64,000 bases of DNA from Palauibacter sp965207805 (lineage in GTDB: Bacteria; Gemmatimonadota; Gemmatimonadetes; Palauibacterales; Palauibacteraceae), in NCBI GenBank assembly GCA_965207805.1, contig OZ242312.1, forward strand, positions 3,782,001 to 3,846,000. The letters run 5' to 3'. Position numbers and translations under genes: made by a program. This document shows, in pieces, positions 51,649 to 60,490 of the stretch (positions are counted from its first letter, which is position 1; every line of letters starts with the position of its first letter). The notes under the pieces were generated by a model. It saw only the letters and a program-made list of their open reading frames with translations, did not search any database and was not told the DNA's origin.

Positions 51649-52212
51649 ATGACCAGATTGCTGCTCGTCACCTCCGCGTTGCTCCTCTCGTGCTCCGGTC
51701 CAATGGATGTCCGGGACGGAACACTCGTGATCGTCTTGCGGAAGGGCGGGAGCGTCGTCTGGCCGTGGGGAAGTGGCACGCGCCTGACGCTTTCCAACGA
51801 ACTCGACGATCCGCGCGGATTCGCGGGCTTCGAGCTCGATATCGCGGGCACGACCCTCACTGCTCGTCACTTCGCGGTCGAGGAACGTCCGGCCTTCGGC
51901 GTGCCCGACACGGGGCGCACGCACTTCACGATGCGGCTGATGCAGGATGGCCAGGTCGTGGCGGAGGGGTCAGGGTCGTGGGAACTGAAGCCCGGCGCCG
52001 AGTGGCGGCTGGAAGTGAACCGTGCTCCGTATCCGCCAGGGGAAGGCTTCACCGGCTTCGGGAACCCGGGAAAGCCGCATCCGGACTGCACCTGGTTCTG
52101 GTGCCATGCGAAGTGGCGCTTCCCCATCGCGGAGCACGCAGCGAACTACGAGCATGAGGCCATCTGGCTTACGCTGTATCGTGAGGACGTCTGCGCCGAC
52201 ATCTGCCCGTAG
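51649..52212 (+). CDS. hypothetical lipoprotein
   Basis: This is a 187-residue lipoprotein with lipobox LLLSC (Cys near residue 14). A beta-rich region includes GTLVIVLRKGGSVVW and TRLTLSNELDDPRGFAGFEL, followed by a CTWFWCHAKW segment and a DVCADICP end, suggesting disulfides. No family recognised. The terminator at 52246-52287 follows. Confidence 0.7.
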   Translation: MTRLLLVTSALLLSCSGPMDVRDGTLVIVLRKGGSVVWPWGSGTRLTLSNELDDPRGFAGFELDIAGTTLTARHFAVEERPAFGVPDTGRTHFTMRLMQDGQVVAEGSGSWELKPGAEWRLEVNRAPYPPGEGFTGFGNPGKPHPDCTWFWCHAKWRFPIAEHAANYEHEAIWLTLYREDVCADICP

Positions 52213-52245
52213 CTAAGAGTGTGGGCGCTGGCGCGACGAGCCCGC

Positions 52246-52287
52246 GGCCAAAACCCTCCCCGGAAGCTGCTCCGGGGAGGGTTGGCC
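52246..52287. terminator. bidirectional transcription terminator
   Basis: A 13-bp perfect stem AACCCTCCCCGGA (52252-52264) with TCCGGGGAGGGTT (52271-52283), hexanucleotide loop AGCTGC, extended by GGCC/GGCC. It lies between the convergent lipoprotein genes at 51649 and 52316, so it can end transcripts from both sides. No U-tract is visible. Confidence 0.7.
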
Positions 52288-52315
52288 AGGACTCCCGCGA
52301 CGTGTTGGGCTCTGT

Positions 52316-52798
52316 TTAGTGCTCGTGCACGTGCACGTGGAGGGGAGCGGTGACGAAGTCGGCGTGTCCCGAGCCGACGGCGCCGTGCATGAGGCTGAAG
52401 GTCAGCTCGGTATCACCTTCCGCGACTCCGTGCAGGTGTCCTCCGAATTCGCCGGGGGTGTCCTGCTCGAACTCGGCGACGGATTCGTTCGCGACGTCCA
52501 CCCGCAGGTAGAAGTCACTGCCGAGCGTCACTGCGTGCCCGTCGTGGTCCGTGAACTGCACGTTGATGTGGGCGGTTTCCTCGCCCGGCTCGACCTCGAG
52601 TTCTCCGGTCCACGTCCCATCGTGTCCGTCATAGGACGCGACGGTCTGGCCGCTGAGCGACAGGGTCACGCCCTCGACTTCGTCGGCGTGAAAGTCGTCG
52701 TCCATGGGGTCCATGGGGTCGTCGCCGCCGCAGGCGGCAAGGACCAGCAGTCCCGCGGTCGCCAGGACGAGTGACAGTTTCGGTTGAAGATGTCTCAC
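52316..52798 (-). CDS. His-rich lipoprotein
   Basis: This is a 160-residue lipoprotein: signal with lipobox VLAAC (about residue 20), then acidic MDPMDDDFH, a beta-sandwich-like body and a His-rich end HVHVHEH. Histidine clusters and HADFVTAPLHV suggest metal binding in the envelope. GTG start with a GAGGTG ribosome site 6 nt upstream. An imperfect inverted repeat GGTAACGATA-n6-TATCAATAAC (52853-52878) lies upstream and could be a metal-regulator site. Confidence 0.65.
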   Translation of the reverse strand: MRHLQPKLSLVLATAGLLVLAACGGDDPMDPMDDDFHADEVEGVTLSLSGQTVASYDGHDGTWTGELEVEPGEETAHINVQFTDHDGHAVTLGSDFYLRVDVANESVAEFEQDTPGEFGGHLHGVAEGDTELTFSLMHGAVGSGHADFVTAPLHVHVHEH

Positions 52799-52961
52799 GT
52801 TCTCACCTCGTTCCGTTAAATGGATCCGCCCGCCTCGGGCATGATCTCGACGGTAACGATAGCAGATTATCAATAACGGTCAAGCAGGCTGCCGTTCCTC
52901 TCCGGCAACGCGAACCGCGCCATCCTCACCGGTCGCTTGACGGTTCACAGCGGCGATTCTT

Positions 52962-52976
52962 ATTCTGAGTCAGAAT
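52962..52976. promoter_or_regulatory. 15-bp operator-like palindrome
   Basis: ATTCTGA-G-TCAGAAT is a perfect 7-1-7 inverted repeat, within a wider GATTCT...AGAATC. It lies 35 bp upstream of the antitoxin gene at 53011 and about 160 bp from the divergent lipoprotein start. Autoregulatory binding by the antitoxin is the simplest reading. Confidence 0.5.
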
Positions 52977-53010
52977 CAAATCACAATATGAGTCATCATG
53001 GGATCAGGAT

Positions 53011-53271
53011 ATGAAACAGCTCACCGTTAGAGGCCTCGGGGACGATCTGACCGGGGCGATTCGCCGCTTGGCGAACCGCGACGGAACATCGCTCAACCGA
53101 GCCGCCGTTAAACTGCTGCGCCGGGGGGCGGGGCTGGAGGGCCGACAGGCGGCCGACACGGTCGGGTCGTCACTGGATCGCTTCATCGGCTCCTGGACCG
53201 ACGCGGAGGCGGACGAGACCGAACGGGCGCTCAGGCACTTCGAGACGATCGACGAGGCCATGTGGAATTGA
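53011..53271 (+). CDS. FitA-like antitoxin
   Basis: This is an 86-residue protein. MKQLTVRGLGDDLTGAIRRLANRDGTSLNRAAVKLLRR forms a ribbon-helix-helix, and the C-terminal part (DRFIGSWTDAEADETERAL, FETIDEAMWN) would wrap the PIN toxin. Its 3' end overlaps the PIN gene by 10 bp. Confidence 0.85.
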   Translation: MKQLTVRGLGDDLTGAIRRLANRDGTSLNRAAVKLLRRGAGLEGRQAADTVGSSLDRFIGSWTDAEADETERALRHFETIDEAMWN

Positions 53272-53657
53272 GGGTGCTGCTCGACTCGAACGCTTATGTG
53301 CAGCTCATGCGGGGGAGCGAGAAGGTAGCCGGGATCGTGCGGAGAGCTGAGGAGGTTCTGCTGTCTACGATCGTGCTTGGCGAACTGATGTATGGCTTCC
53401 GCTACGGCTCGCGCTACGAACGCAACGCCCGTGCGCTGCGCGCCTTCCTCGACAATCCCTACGTTACCGTGGTGCCGGTCGATAAGACCACGGCCGACCG
53501 GTACTCGAGAATCGCGGCGGCTCTGCGTGCAAAGGGCCGCCCGATCCCCACCAACGATATCTGGATCGCCGCCCACGCCATGCAGACGGGAGCCGACCTG
53601 GTGTCGGCCGACTGCCACTTCGAGCACGTGGAAGGCATCGCCTGGGTCCGCCTCTAG
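53262..53657 (+). CDS. VapC-like PIN-domain toxin
   Basis: This is a 131-residue PIN nuclease: D8 (LLDSNAYV), E41 (LGELMYGF), D99 (PTNDIWIAAHA) and D117 (SADCHF). The length and LVSADCHFEHVEGIAWV end are typical. It is translationally linked to the antitoxin through overlapping frames. A TTG at 53268 is an alternative start. Confidence 0.88.
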   Translation: MELRVLLDSNAYVQLMRGSEKVAGIVRRAEEVLLSTIVLGELMYGFRYGSRYERNARALRAFLDNPYVTVVPVDKTTADRYSRIAAALRAKGRPIPTNDIWIAAHAMQTGADLVSADCHFEHVEGIAWVRL

Positions 53658-54877
53658 CCGGCGTCGATCGCCTGCTCCAGCCCCCGTCGGGGGTGCAGGC
53701 GGGCGAGGAAGTCCCCGGCCGGCAGGCACAGGACATCCCGCACGGCAAGCCGCTCGGCGCCCCGGTACAGGAGCACCCGGCGCGCCTCCGGATACTCTGA
53801 GCCGAAGGAGGCCAGACCTCGCAGATCCTCGGGCCGCACGCGGTCGACGTTCTTCACTTCGAACGCCCAGATCCCGTCCGTCCCGTAAATCACGAAGTCC
53901 ACTTCCGTCCCGGAGCGCGTGCGCCAGTAGTAGAGCCGCGCGTCGGCTCCCGAATAGGCGAGCCACGCCCGAAGGTGCTGCGCCACGAGTCCCTCGAGCG
54001 CGGGGCCGCCGATTTCCTCGGGCCGGTCGAGGGGGCCCGCCGGCCGCAGACTCCTGAACACGCCGCAGTCGAAGTAGAAGAACCTGGGGTGCGCCGCGAG
54101 TCGGCGTTTGGCGCGCCGCGTGAACACGGGCAGGCGGAAGGCGAGCAGGAGGTCCTCGAGCAACTCCAGGTATCCCGCGACGGTCGTCCGGCTCGTCTCG
54201 CACTCGCGCGCGACCGCGCTCACGTTGAGGGTCGTGCCGTGCGAAAACGCGGCCGCCTCCAGGAAGCGCGAGAAGCTGCCGATGTCGCGGGCCAATCCCT
54301 CGGCGCGCACTTCCTGCTCGACGTAGAGCGCCGCATAGGCCGCGAGCGCCGACTCCGGATCCTGCGAAGAGAAGACCGCGGGAACGGTCCCGAGTCTCAG
54401 GCAGGTCTCGAGATCGAAGCCGCGTCCGGCCTCCCCGGCGACCTCCCCGGCGATCTCGCCGGCCATGAAGGGATGCATGGAGCGCATCGCGGCGCGGCCC
54501 GCCAGGAGGTTCACGCCACCGCGCCGAAGCTTGCGGGCGCTGGAACCCGTGAGGACGAACCGGTGGCTTTCCCCGGATTCGTGGCCTCCCCCGGACTCCA
54601 TCAGGTCATGGACGACGTTCAGCAGTTCGGGGACGCGCTGGATCTCGTCGATGACCACGTCGCTCCCGGTCGGGGCCGCCCGTACGAGTTCCCGCAGACG
54701 TTCGGGGCGAGCCGACAGCCTGCGATACTCCTCCGGCTTCAGTAGGTCCACGACGAGAGCGTTCGGCAGCGTCGAGGCCAACCAGGTGGTTTTGCCGGTC
54801 CCGCGCGGCCCGAACAGGAAGAAGCTGCCCCGCGGAAGAGCAAGGAATCGCGGCAGTGTCGTCATAATGCCCACCAA
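53654..54877 (-). CDS. AAA_14/DUF4143 ATPase
   Basis: This is a 407-residue protein: Walker A FGPRGTGKT (22-30), ATPase core with VIDEIQRVPELLNVVHDLME (about 76-95) and the C-terminal DUF4143 nuclease-like domain with LYYWRTRSGTEVDFVI and AFEVKNVDRVRPEDLRGLASF. These archaeal/bacterial AAA proteins are of unclear role. The 3' end overlaps the PIN toxin gene tail by 4 bp. Confidence 0.85.
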   Translation of the reverse strand: MVGIMTTLPRFLALPRGSFFLFGPRGTGKTTWLASTLPNALVVDLLKPEEYRRLSARPERLRELVRAAPTGSDVVIDEIQRVPELLNVVHDLMESGGGHESGESHRFVLTGSSARKLRRGGVNLLAGRAAMRSMHPFMAGEIAGEVAGEAGRGFDLETCLRLGTVPAVFSSQDPESALAAYAALYVEQEVRAEGLARDIGSFSRFLEAAAFSHGTTLNVSAVARECETSRTTVAGYLELLEDLLLAFRLPVFTRRAKRRLAAHPRFFYFDCGVFRSLRPAGPLDRPEEIGGPALEGLVAQHLRAWLAYSGADARLYYWRTRSGTEVDFVIYGTDGIWAFEVKNVDRVRPEDLRGLASFGSEYPEARRVLLYRGAERLAVRDVLCLPAGDFLARLHPRRGLEQAIDAG

Positions 54878-54929
54878 AATGACGACAGTCCCGTCATTTC
54901 GTCAATCCACCCGCGCCAGGTCGCCGGCC

Positions 54930-57287
54930 CTACCCTGCCGGGACGAGCGGCCATACGAGGGGGAGCACGGTCAGGACCACGGCCATGACCAGGATGAACA
55001 GCGGGAATCCGGCCTTGATGAAGTCGACGAACCGGTATCCCCCGAACCCCATCACCAGCAGGTTGACCGGATGTCCTACCGGACTCATGAAGGCGCAGGA
55101 GCTTGCCACCGCCACCGTCATCATCAGCGCCTGGGGCGAGAGCCCTTCACTGACGGCCGTGCTGAGCGCGATGGGCGACATGAGCACCGCCACCGCCGCC
55201 GTCGGCATCATCTGAGCTGAAAGCGCCGTGATCAGGAAGAGCCCCGCCACCACCGCCAGCGGACCAAAGTCCGCGAGAGATCCCAGCACCGCCTCGGCCA
55301 CCAGCGCGGCAGTTCCGGATTCCTGCATCGCCATTCCCAGGCTGAGCATCCCGGCGATCAGGACCACCGCCTTCATCTCGATGCACCGATAGGCCTCTTC
55401 GATGTTGAGACAGCCCGTCAGCACCATCAGCACCGCTCCGATCGGCGCCGCGATGAAGATGGGCAGCAGGCCCGAGACCACCGAAGTCAGGACGCCCGCC
55501 ATGATCAGGGCGCTGACCGGAGCCTTCCGGGTTCGCACCGCCTCCGCCGCGCCTTCGGTCATGACGAGGAAGTCCGGGTGGTCGGCCAGGAGCGCGAGCT
55601 TGCTCCTGTCGCCATGAAGCAGGAACGCATCGCCCGGGAGCAGTTCCATTCTCCGGAGCCCGCTCCGGTAGATCTCTCCGTTCCGCCATATCGCGAGGAT
55701 GGAGACGCCGAAGGTCTTTCGGAACTTGAGTTCCTCGATCGTCTTCCCCGCGAACGTCGTGCGAGGAGACAGCGAAGCCTCCGCCAGGCCGACGGTGTCG
55801 GACTCCAGTCCGCTCACGTCCAGCGGACGATTATCGCCCACGGTCAATCCCTGGAGCCCCTCCAGGATCTCGAGATCCTCGAACCGTCCCCGGAGCAGGA
55901 GAACGTCCCCTCCCTCGAGTCTTGTATCCGCATCCGGCATGAGAAGCTCTTCATGGGCCCGCAGGATCCCCACAACGGTCAGGCCGAATGCATCGGCCAA
56001 CTGCGTTTCCGCGAGCAACTGACCGGCGAGCAGCGATTCTTCCGAGATTCTGACGCTCTGAATCCTGCGTTGCATGTGGTAGCGGGAAATCAGTTCGTTG
56101 GCCGGCACGGAATGGACCGCTCCGAAGGTCTTGTCCTCCTCCAGGGCGGCGAGTCGCCCGCCTCTTGCCGCGACCAGCAGGCGATCCCCGGGAGCGAGCG
56201 TCATCAACCGCAATCCTGTGCGGTGTACCCGATCGCCCCGCAGAATCGCGAGTACGTGCAGGCCGCGAGTCCGGCGCAGATTCGCCTCTCGAACGGTCTG
56301 CCCGATGAGCGGTGAGTCTTCCGGCAACTCCAGTTCCGCGACCTCGATGGAAGCGTCTGCAATCCGCTCCAGAGTCCGGTCTCTCGACTCGATCTCCAGC
56401 TGCTTCCATGCGCGCAGGGCTTCGAACCGTTCCAGGGTTCCCTCGACGACCATCTCGTCTCCCCCGCTGAGGACGAAGTCCGTCCCGGGAGCGAGGATCA
56501 TCTGCCCGCTTCGTTGCACGGCGACCACGTTGAGGCCCAGGGCCTGGCCCAGGCGGCTTTGCTGCAGTGTCTTGCCTGCCAGGGTCGAATCGTGCGGCGC
56601 ATTCAGCATGCCGATCAGGCCGCCGAGGTCGTAAAGGCCGCCGAGATCCGCCGGAGTCGACTCCTTCTTCGGATCCCGGTCCGGAAACAGTCGCCGCCCG
56701 AGGAAGGTCATGTAGACGATTCCTGCGGCGAGTGCCGTCAACCCGACGGGTGTGAACGAGAACATCCCGAACGGCTCGAACCCGGCATCCCGCAGCGCTC
56801 CGTTTACGAGGATGTTCGGTGCCGTTCCGATCAGGGTCGTCATCCCGCCGAGCAGGGATCCGAAGGCGAGGGGCATGAGCAGCTTGGAGGGCGGCGTCCC
56901 CGTGCGGCGGGCCAGGTCCAGGACCACCGGCAGCATGAGGGCGGTGATCCCGATGTCGTTCATGATGCCCGACAGGAGACCCACCGTGGCCATCATCACC
57001 GCGATGAGACGGCCGACGCCATCGCCCGATGCCGCCAGCACCCGCTGCCCGATGAAGTGCGCCACCCCGGTCCGCATGAGCGCGCCACTCAGGATCAGGA
57101 CCGAAGCGATCGTGATGACCGCTTCGTTGGCGAAGCCCATGATCGCCGCCTCGCCCTCGAGGATGCCCGTCACGACGAGCCCGAGCATCACCATCAACGC
57201 GACGAGATCGACCCGGATCTTCTCGGTGACGAACAGGACCACCGCTACCGCGAGAATCCCCCCGACAACGAAGACCTCGAAATTCAC
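54930..57287 (-). CDS. SLC13-type transporter with TrkA-C domains
   Basis: This is a 785-residue protein. N- and C-terminal membrane halves (about 1-205 and 600-785) flank tandem TrkA-C (RCK-C) domains at about 240-580 with units like LGLNVVAVQRSGQMILAPG and RTRGLHVLAILRGDRVH. The SNEAVITIASVLILSGAL-like and SPVGHPVNLLVMGFGGYR motifs are those of DASS/SLC13 permeases. Transports sulfate, dicarboxylate or related anions with Na+ in homologues. GTG at 57287 places the first helix at the start. Confidence 0.88.
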   Translation of the reverse strand: MNFEVFVVGGILAVAVVLFVTEKIRVDLVALMVMLGLVVTGILEGEAAIMGFANEAVITIASVLILSGALMRTGVAHFIGQRVLAASGDGVGRLIAVMMATVGLLSGIMNDIGITALMLPVVLDLARRTGTPPSKLLMPLAFGSLLGGMTTLIGTAPNILVNGALRDAGFEPFGMFSFTPVGLTALAAGIVYMTFLGRRLFPDRDPKKESTPADLGGLYDLGGLIGMLNAPHDSTLAGKTLQQSRLGQALGLNVVAVQRSGQMILAPGTDFVLSGGDEMVVEGTLERFEALRAWKQLEIESRDRTLERIADASIEVAELELPEDSPLIGQTVREANLRRTRGLHVLAILRGDRVHRTGLRLMTLAPGDRLLVAARGGRLAALEEDKTFGAVHSVPANELISRYHMQRRIQSVRISEESLLAGQLLAETQLADAFGLTVVGILRAHEELLMPDADTRLEGGDVLLLRGRFEDLEILEGLQGLTVGDNRPLDVSGLESDTVGLAEASLSPRTTFAGKTIEELKFRKTFGVSILAIWRNGEIYRSGLRRMELLPGDAFLLHGDRSKLALLADHPDFLVMTEGAAEAVRTRKAPVSALIMAGVLTSVVSGLLPIFIAAPIGAVLMVLTGCLNIEEAYRCIEMKAVVLIAGMLSLGMAMQESGTAALVAEAVLGSLADFGPLAVVAGLFLITALSAQMMPTAAVAVLMSPIALSTAVSEGLSPQALMMTVAVASSCAFMSPVGHPVNLLVMGFGGYRFVDFIKAGFPLFILVMAVVLTVLPLVWPLVPAG

Positions 57288-57762
57288 CCCGTCCTCCGCC
57301 TCCCGTTCGAATCCGCTGGACAGCTTTGCAGGATCACGGACTCGGTCTGGGCGGTCAAGATCGCATCGGCGCAAGCGGCTGGCCGTCCGTGCCGTCCTGC
57401 ATCGCGGCGTAGCGACGTTCGGGCATGGTGACCGGGGAGCAAGGCCCGGGTAGAACGGATGTGGACGCCCCAGAGCGGCAGGAAGTTGCCCGATGGAAGG
57501 TGAAGATCGCTGCCGAACGCGCTGATCTCGGCGATGCCGGTTGCCAGGTGATTGCCATACTTGTACGTTGAATCAGCGGCCCCCGTGCAGACGATCCGGG
57601 CATCGCTACGCCCGCGCCGAGCCATGGTGGCGGCAAAAAACCCAAGTCATGAGATACGATCATTATCTCCCGTCTCGACCGGAGAACAGTGGAATTGTTC
57701 GCATTGGATAGTTGTCTCCGTCTTTCTTACAAGGGATAATTGCGCTCGTCTTTATTGCTAGC
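57288..57762. other. intergenic region
   Basis: This stretch between the SLC13 gene and the peptide locus holds no gene I can support. A minus-strand open frame (57284-57625) shows no recognised domain. The region turns AT-richer after about 57640. It contains GGCCCGGGTAGA (57443-57454), identical to 12 nt at the 3' end of tRNA-Ile. Confidence 0.45.
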
Positions 57763-57804
57763 TTATTGACCCCTCAATGTGGATTATTAACCCCTCAATG
57801 TGGA
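57763..57804 (+). repeat. tandem 21-bp repeat
   Basis: TTATTGACCCCTCAATGTGGA and TTATTAACCCCTCAATGTGGA are adjacent copies that differ at one base. The second ends 8 bp before the ATG of the first Cys-rich peptide, and its GTGGAG is the likely ribosome binding site. Confidence 0.85.
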
Positions 57805-57812
57805 GATGAACC

Positions 57813-58067
57813 ATGCGAACACGAATCAAGCTGGCGGTGATCGGAACGATGGTAGCCGTTATATCGTTCGCGATCCCATTTACCGGAACGCCAGTCGGCC
57901 AAACTCATGTCACTGCCACATCCGCTGCGAGATATCTCTTCATCGTGCCGAAGTACGACATCATGATCTGCACTGGCAGCTGCGACGAGGGTCTTTGCTG
58001 CTCCATCGTCCGGAAGGAAGATCTCGATGGAGATGAAGACAGTGGTGACGGTAACGGAGACGGATAA
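57813..58067 (+). CDS. exported Cys-rich peptide 1
   Basis: This is an 84-residue peptide. A signal peptide (hydrophobic VIGTMVAVISFAI, about 9-21) precedes a body with the motif CTGSCDEGLCC and an acidic tail (DLDGDEDSGDGNGDG). The same C-x-G-x-C-x2-G-x-C-C pattern is in the next gene. Possible roles: disulfide-rich secreted peptide, substrate of the downstream thioredoxin-like protein, or modified peptide precursor; not determined. Confidence 0.7.
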   Translation: MRTRIKLAVIGTMVAVISFAIPFTGTPVGQTHVTATSAARYLFIVPKYDIMICTGSCDEGLCCSIVRKEDLDGDEDSGDGNGDG

Positions 58068-58090
58068 CTCCACTCGACACGGAGAGAATC

Positions 58091-58315
58091 ATGCGTTCAC
58101 TGACCAAGGTGTTGATCGCCACGATGATCGCTGTCAGCGCATCCCTCGCGATGCCGATTACGGGATCGTCACCCGATCATGACACGACAGCTTCTGCGCA
58201 GACAAGGGTGTTTCAGGCTGTTCCGATTTTCTGGCCTCCCGTCTACCTTTGCGGCGGACCATGCGTGGCTGGGTACTGCTGCGTGATCGGTCCTCCGCGG
58301 ACGGCAGCCGGTTGA
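58091..58315 (+). CDS. exported Cys-rich peptide 2
   Basis: This is a 74-residue paralogue of the preceding peptide: MRSLTKVLIATMIAVSASLAMPITGS signal region and CGGPCVAGYCC, the same C-x-G-x-C-x2-G-x-C-C motif. It lacks the acidic tail and ends GPPRTAAG. GGAGAG ribosome site upstream. The stop overlaps the TTG start proposed for the propeller gene. Confidence 0.7.
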   Translation: MRSLTKVLIATMIAVSASLAMPITGSSPDHDTTASAQTRVFQAVPIFWPPVYLCGGPCVAGYCCVIGPPRTAAG

Positions 58316-59349
58316 CCGCTCGTGCGACGTTAGTTCTGGTCAGTGTGGTCATTGGGTGCGGCGGTGACCACGTCGAAACACATTCGGAAGGTCCATTCGT
58401 GGATATGGATGGATTCGCCGAGGCGTTCGAAGTTGTTCGGGTGTTGACGCTGGAAGAAACTGACGAATCCATCATCGTGACACCGGTGTTCAACATCGAC
58501 GCCGCAGGTGATCTGGTCTCGGTCGAACCGCAGGAAGCGCAGATTCGGATATTCAACCCCGACGGTTCACTCAAAGCTGTAATGGGGCAAGCCGGAGCTG
58601 GACCGGGAGAATTCCGCACGCCCACATCGGCTCGCCGTACCCTCGACGGACGGATCGTTGTTGCCGATCCACTGCTCTCCAGAATCACGTTTCTCGGTCC
58701 AGATCCCGATTCCGTCGTCACGGCCATCTCACCTGTAGGTCTACTTCTCGACGTGCATGATCTCGGTAACGACCGATTGCTGCTAACGGGTGTGGGCGAC
58801 CGAGCGGATGCCGCACCTCAAGCGTTGCACATCTGGAACGCTCGGACGGAAAGTATCGAACACAGCTTCTTGTCGATGATCGTCTCCGAGGAATCGCGAG
58901 GTGTGGCTAGCTCGTTCATGACTGCAAATGCCGAGATGACTGGCGATACGATATGGGCCACGTGGGCACTCTCAGATACGGTTTACCAGTTCAGCCGCGA
59001 CGGTGAGGAACTTGCCAAGATTCCCATGCAACTCCCACGCCCGCACACCGCGTTACCCTCGTTCGAGGGTACTGTTCAATACACTGAAATCGGCAACGCG
59101 TTGGACTCGCTTACGCAGATTGCGGGTGTATTCCCAACGACAGGTGGTGATCTGGTCGTGCAGTCGGGCCAGATGCGCGGGCGGTTGTACGAGTGGGATC
59201 TTTTGATCATGGACCGGAACGGTCAGCCGAAACTTCAGTTGATCGGTAGTCCGCGGTTGATATTTGTGCAGCGTGATGACTTCTACTTCGCGTCGCTCGA
59301 CGAACTCACGCCCAACCGAGTACTGGTTACGAGACGGAAGACGCCATGA
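58312..59349 (+). CDS. 6-bladed beta-propeller lipoprotein
   Basis: This is a 345-residue protein: short signal with lipobox VVIGC, then propeller blades with FNIDAAGDLVSVEPQEAQIRIFNPDG, GQAGAGPGEFRTPTSARRTLDGRIVVADPL and TVYQFSRDGEELAKI. The GAGPGEF motif is typical of NHL-like 6-bladed propellers. TTG at 58312 overlaps the upstream stop; an ATG at 58249 would start inside the peptide gene. The stop overlaps the next start. Confidence 0.75.
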   Translation: MTARATLVLVSVVIGCGGDHVETHSEGPFVDMDGFAEAFEVVRVLTLEETDESIIVTPVFNIDAAGDLVSVEPQEAQIRIFNPDGSLKAVMGQAGAGPGEFRTPTSARRTLDGRIVVADPLLSRITFLGPDPDSVVTAISPVGLLLDVHDLGNDRLLLTGVGDRADAAPQALHIWNARTESIEHSFLSMIVSEESRGVASSFMTANAEMTGDTIWATWALSDTVYQFSRDGEELAKIPMQLPRPHTALPSFEGTVQYTEIGNALDSLTQIAGVFPTTGGDLVVQSGQMRGRLYEWDLLIMDRNGQPKLQLIGSPRLIFVQRDDFYFASLDELTPNRVLVTRRKTP

Positions 59350-59945
59350 GAGCCACTGTGCCGTACCCGATTCTCGGCACTGTGCTACTCTGCGGTGCCC
59401 TACTCGTTGGTTGTGTCAGAGCACGTGGACCGCTCAAGGTTGGCGAGTCGATACCATTGGATATATCCGGTCCGGCACTGGTATGGGCATTCGACGCCAG
59501 CCGGTGTTTTGGCTGCACTCTCACGGAATCAGCGCGGGAGATCCGACGCGTGCAGCGTCGGTTCGAGACTGAATTGATCGTGATTGCGATCACTGACCAA
59601 GGTGACCAACACGAACCACTGGTCACCAGTTTTCTTCGCGCTGAACGGCTGACGGCACAGCTTGAGCTGCGCAGCTTGTTGGAGTACGCAGCACGGTTCG
59701 GGTTTAATAATCCCGAGCCAGTAGTGTACGTGGTAGATGACGGCACGATTATCCAGATCGTCGATGGACTGGATCCCATGCTGATTGATCACGTCGAAGC
59801 ACTTGTCACCGCGCGGGAAGTACATCATTCCGAACGAGAATTGCGACGGCCCCCGTATCGTCGCGCAGAATACCATCGGCTCGCAGCTCGCCCGGTTACC
59901 TCGGGATCACGCGCACCACACGCCCGTGCCGGTCGACCACGATAA
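59346..59945 (+). CDS. thioredoxin-like lipoprotein
   Basis: This is a 199-residue protein with a lipoprotein signal (lipobox LLVGC) and a thioredoxin-like region: DASRCFGCTLTESAREI holds a CxxC pair (CFGC), followed by strands and helices of the fold (ELIVIAITD, EPVVYVVDDGTIIQIVDG). Likely a disulfide reductase or oxidase of the envelope. The C-terminal tail (about 160-199) is basic and overlaps the convergent fragment, so it may be a readthrough artefact. Confidence 0.65.
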   Translation: MRATVPYPILGTVLLCGALLVGCVRARGPLKVGESIPLDISGPALVWAFDASRCFGCTLTESAREIRRVQRRFETELIVIAITDQGDQHEPLVTSFLRAERLTAQLELRSLLEYAARFGFNNPEPVVYVVDDGTIIQIVDGLDPMLIDHVEALVTAREVHHSERELRRPPYRRAEYHRLAARPVTSGSRAPHARAGRPR

Positions 59946-60490
59946 GCGGCCCCTTCAGGATGTCCTCACGAAAGTCGATGTAGTCAGCCTCCCGGGGCGG
60001 CTCGGCGGCATCGGGGGCGGCGCGCAACGGAAGCCGATACGGCTCGGCCCAGCCTGGGTCAACGACATACCCCATGTCCGCCAGGGACTGGACCGTAATC
60101 GCGCTGAGAGGGTTTCTGGTGTCGGGATTGTATTCGGTCGTCATCAACTCGCCTTGGAGAACCGACTCTCGCCAGTGAGCGTCGTCATAATTCTCCACCG
60201 GCACCTTGTTGCCCGCGTGCGAGCGGCTCGCCGCCCGGTCGAAGGCCTCGATGGCCAGCGGGCCCGTGAAGTGCGTGTCCAGTTCCCCCGATGTCTCGCC
60301 GGTCGGCAGGCGAAGCAGGTCGAAATCCGACCAGAGCGTTCCGAACCCCAGCACGTGACCGATCTCATGGAGCACGAGCCGGTCCAGATCGCCGTACTCC
60401 TCCAGCAGGGCGATTCCCTCGTAGTCGAACTCCATGCCTCCGACGTACGGCAAGCCCGACTCATCGCGGATGCCACACGGACCGGCGCGG
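59896..60490 (-). pseudogene. leishmanolysin-like metallopeptidase, 3' fragment
   Basis: The C-terminal part of an M8-like protease: GPCGIRDESGLPYVGGMEFDYEG, the zinc motif HEIGHVLGFGTLW, then QSLADMGYVV near the end. The N-terminal propeptide and signal are missing, with the sequence breaking at about 60490 where a LuxR fragment begins on the other strand. Probably non-functional. Confidence 0.7.

Noticed and set aside
52853..52878. GGTAACGATA-n6-TATCAATAAC as a Zur or Fur site for the His-rich lipoprotein
   Set aside because: Only seven of ten positions pair and it does not closely match a Zur or Fur consensus; kept as a remark only.
57284..57625. Minus-strand open frame of 113 residues upstream of the SLC13 gene
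   Set aside because: No recognisable domain, no ribosome binding site and irregular composition; the end overlaps the SLC13 start.
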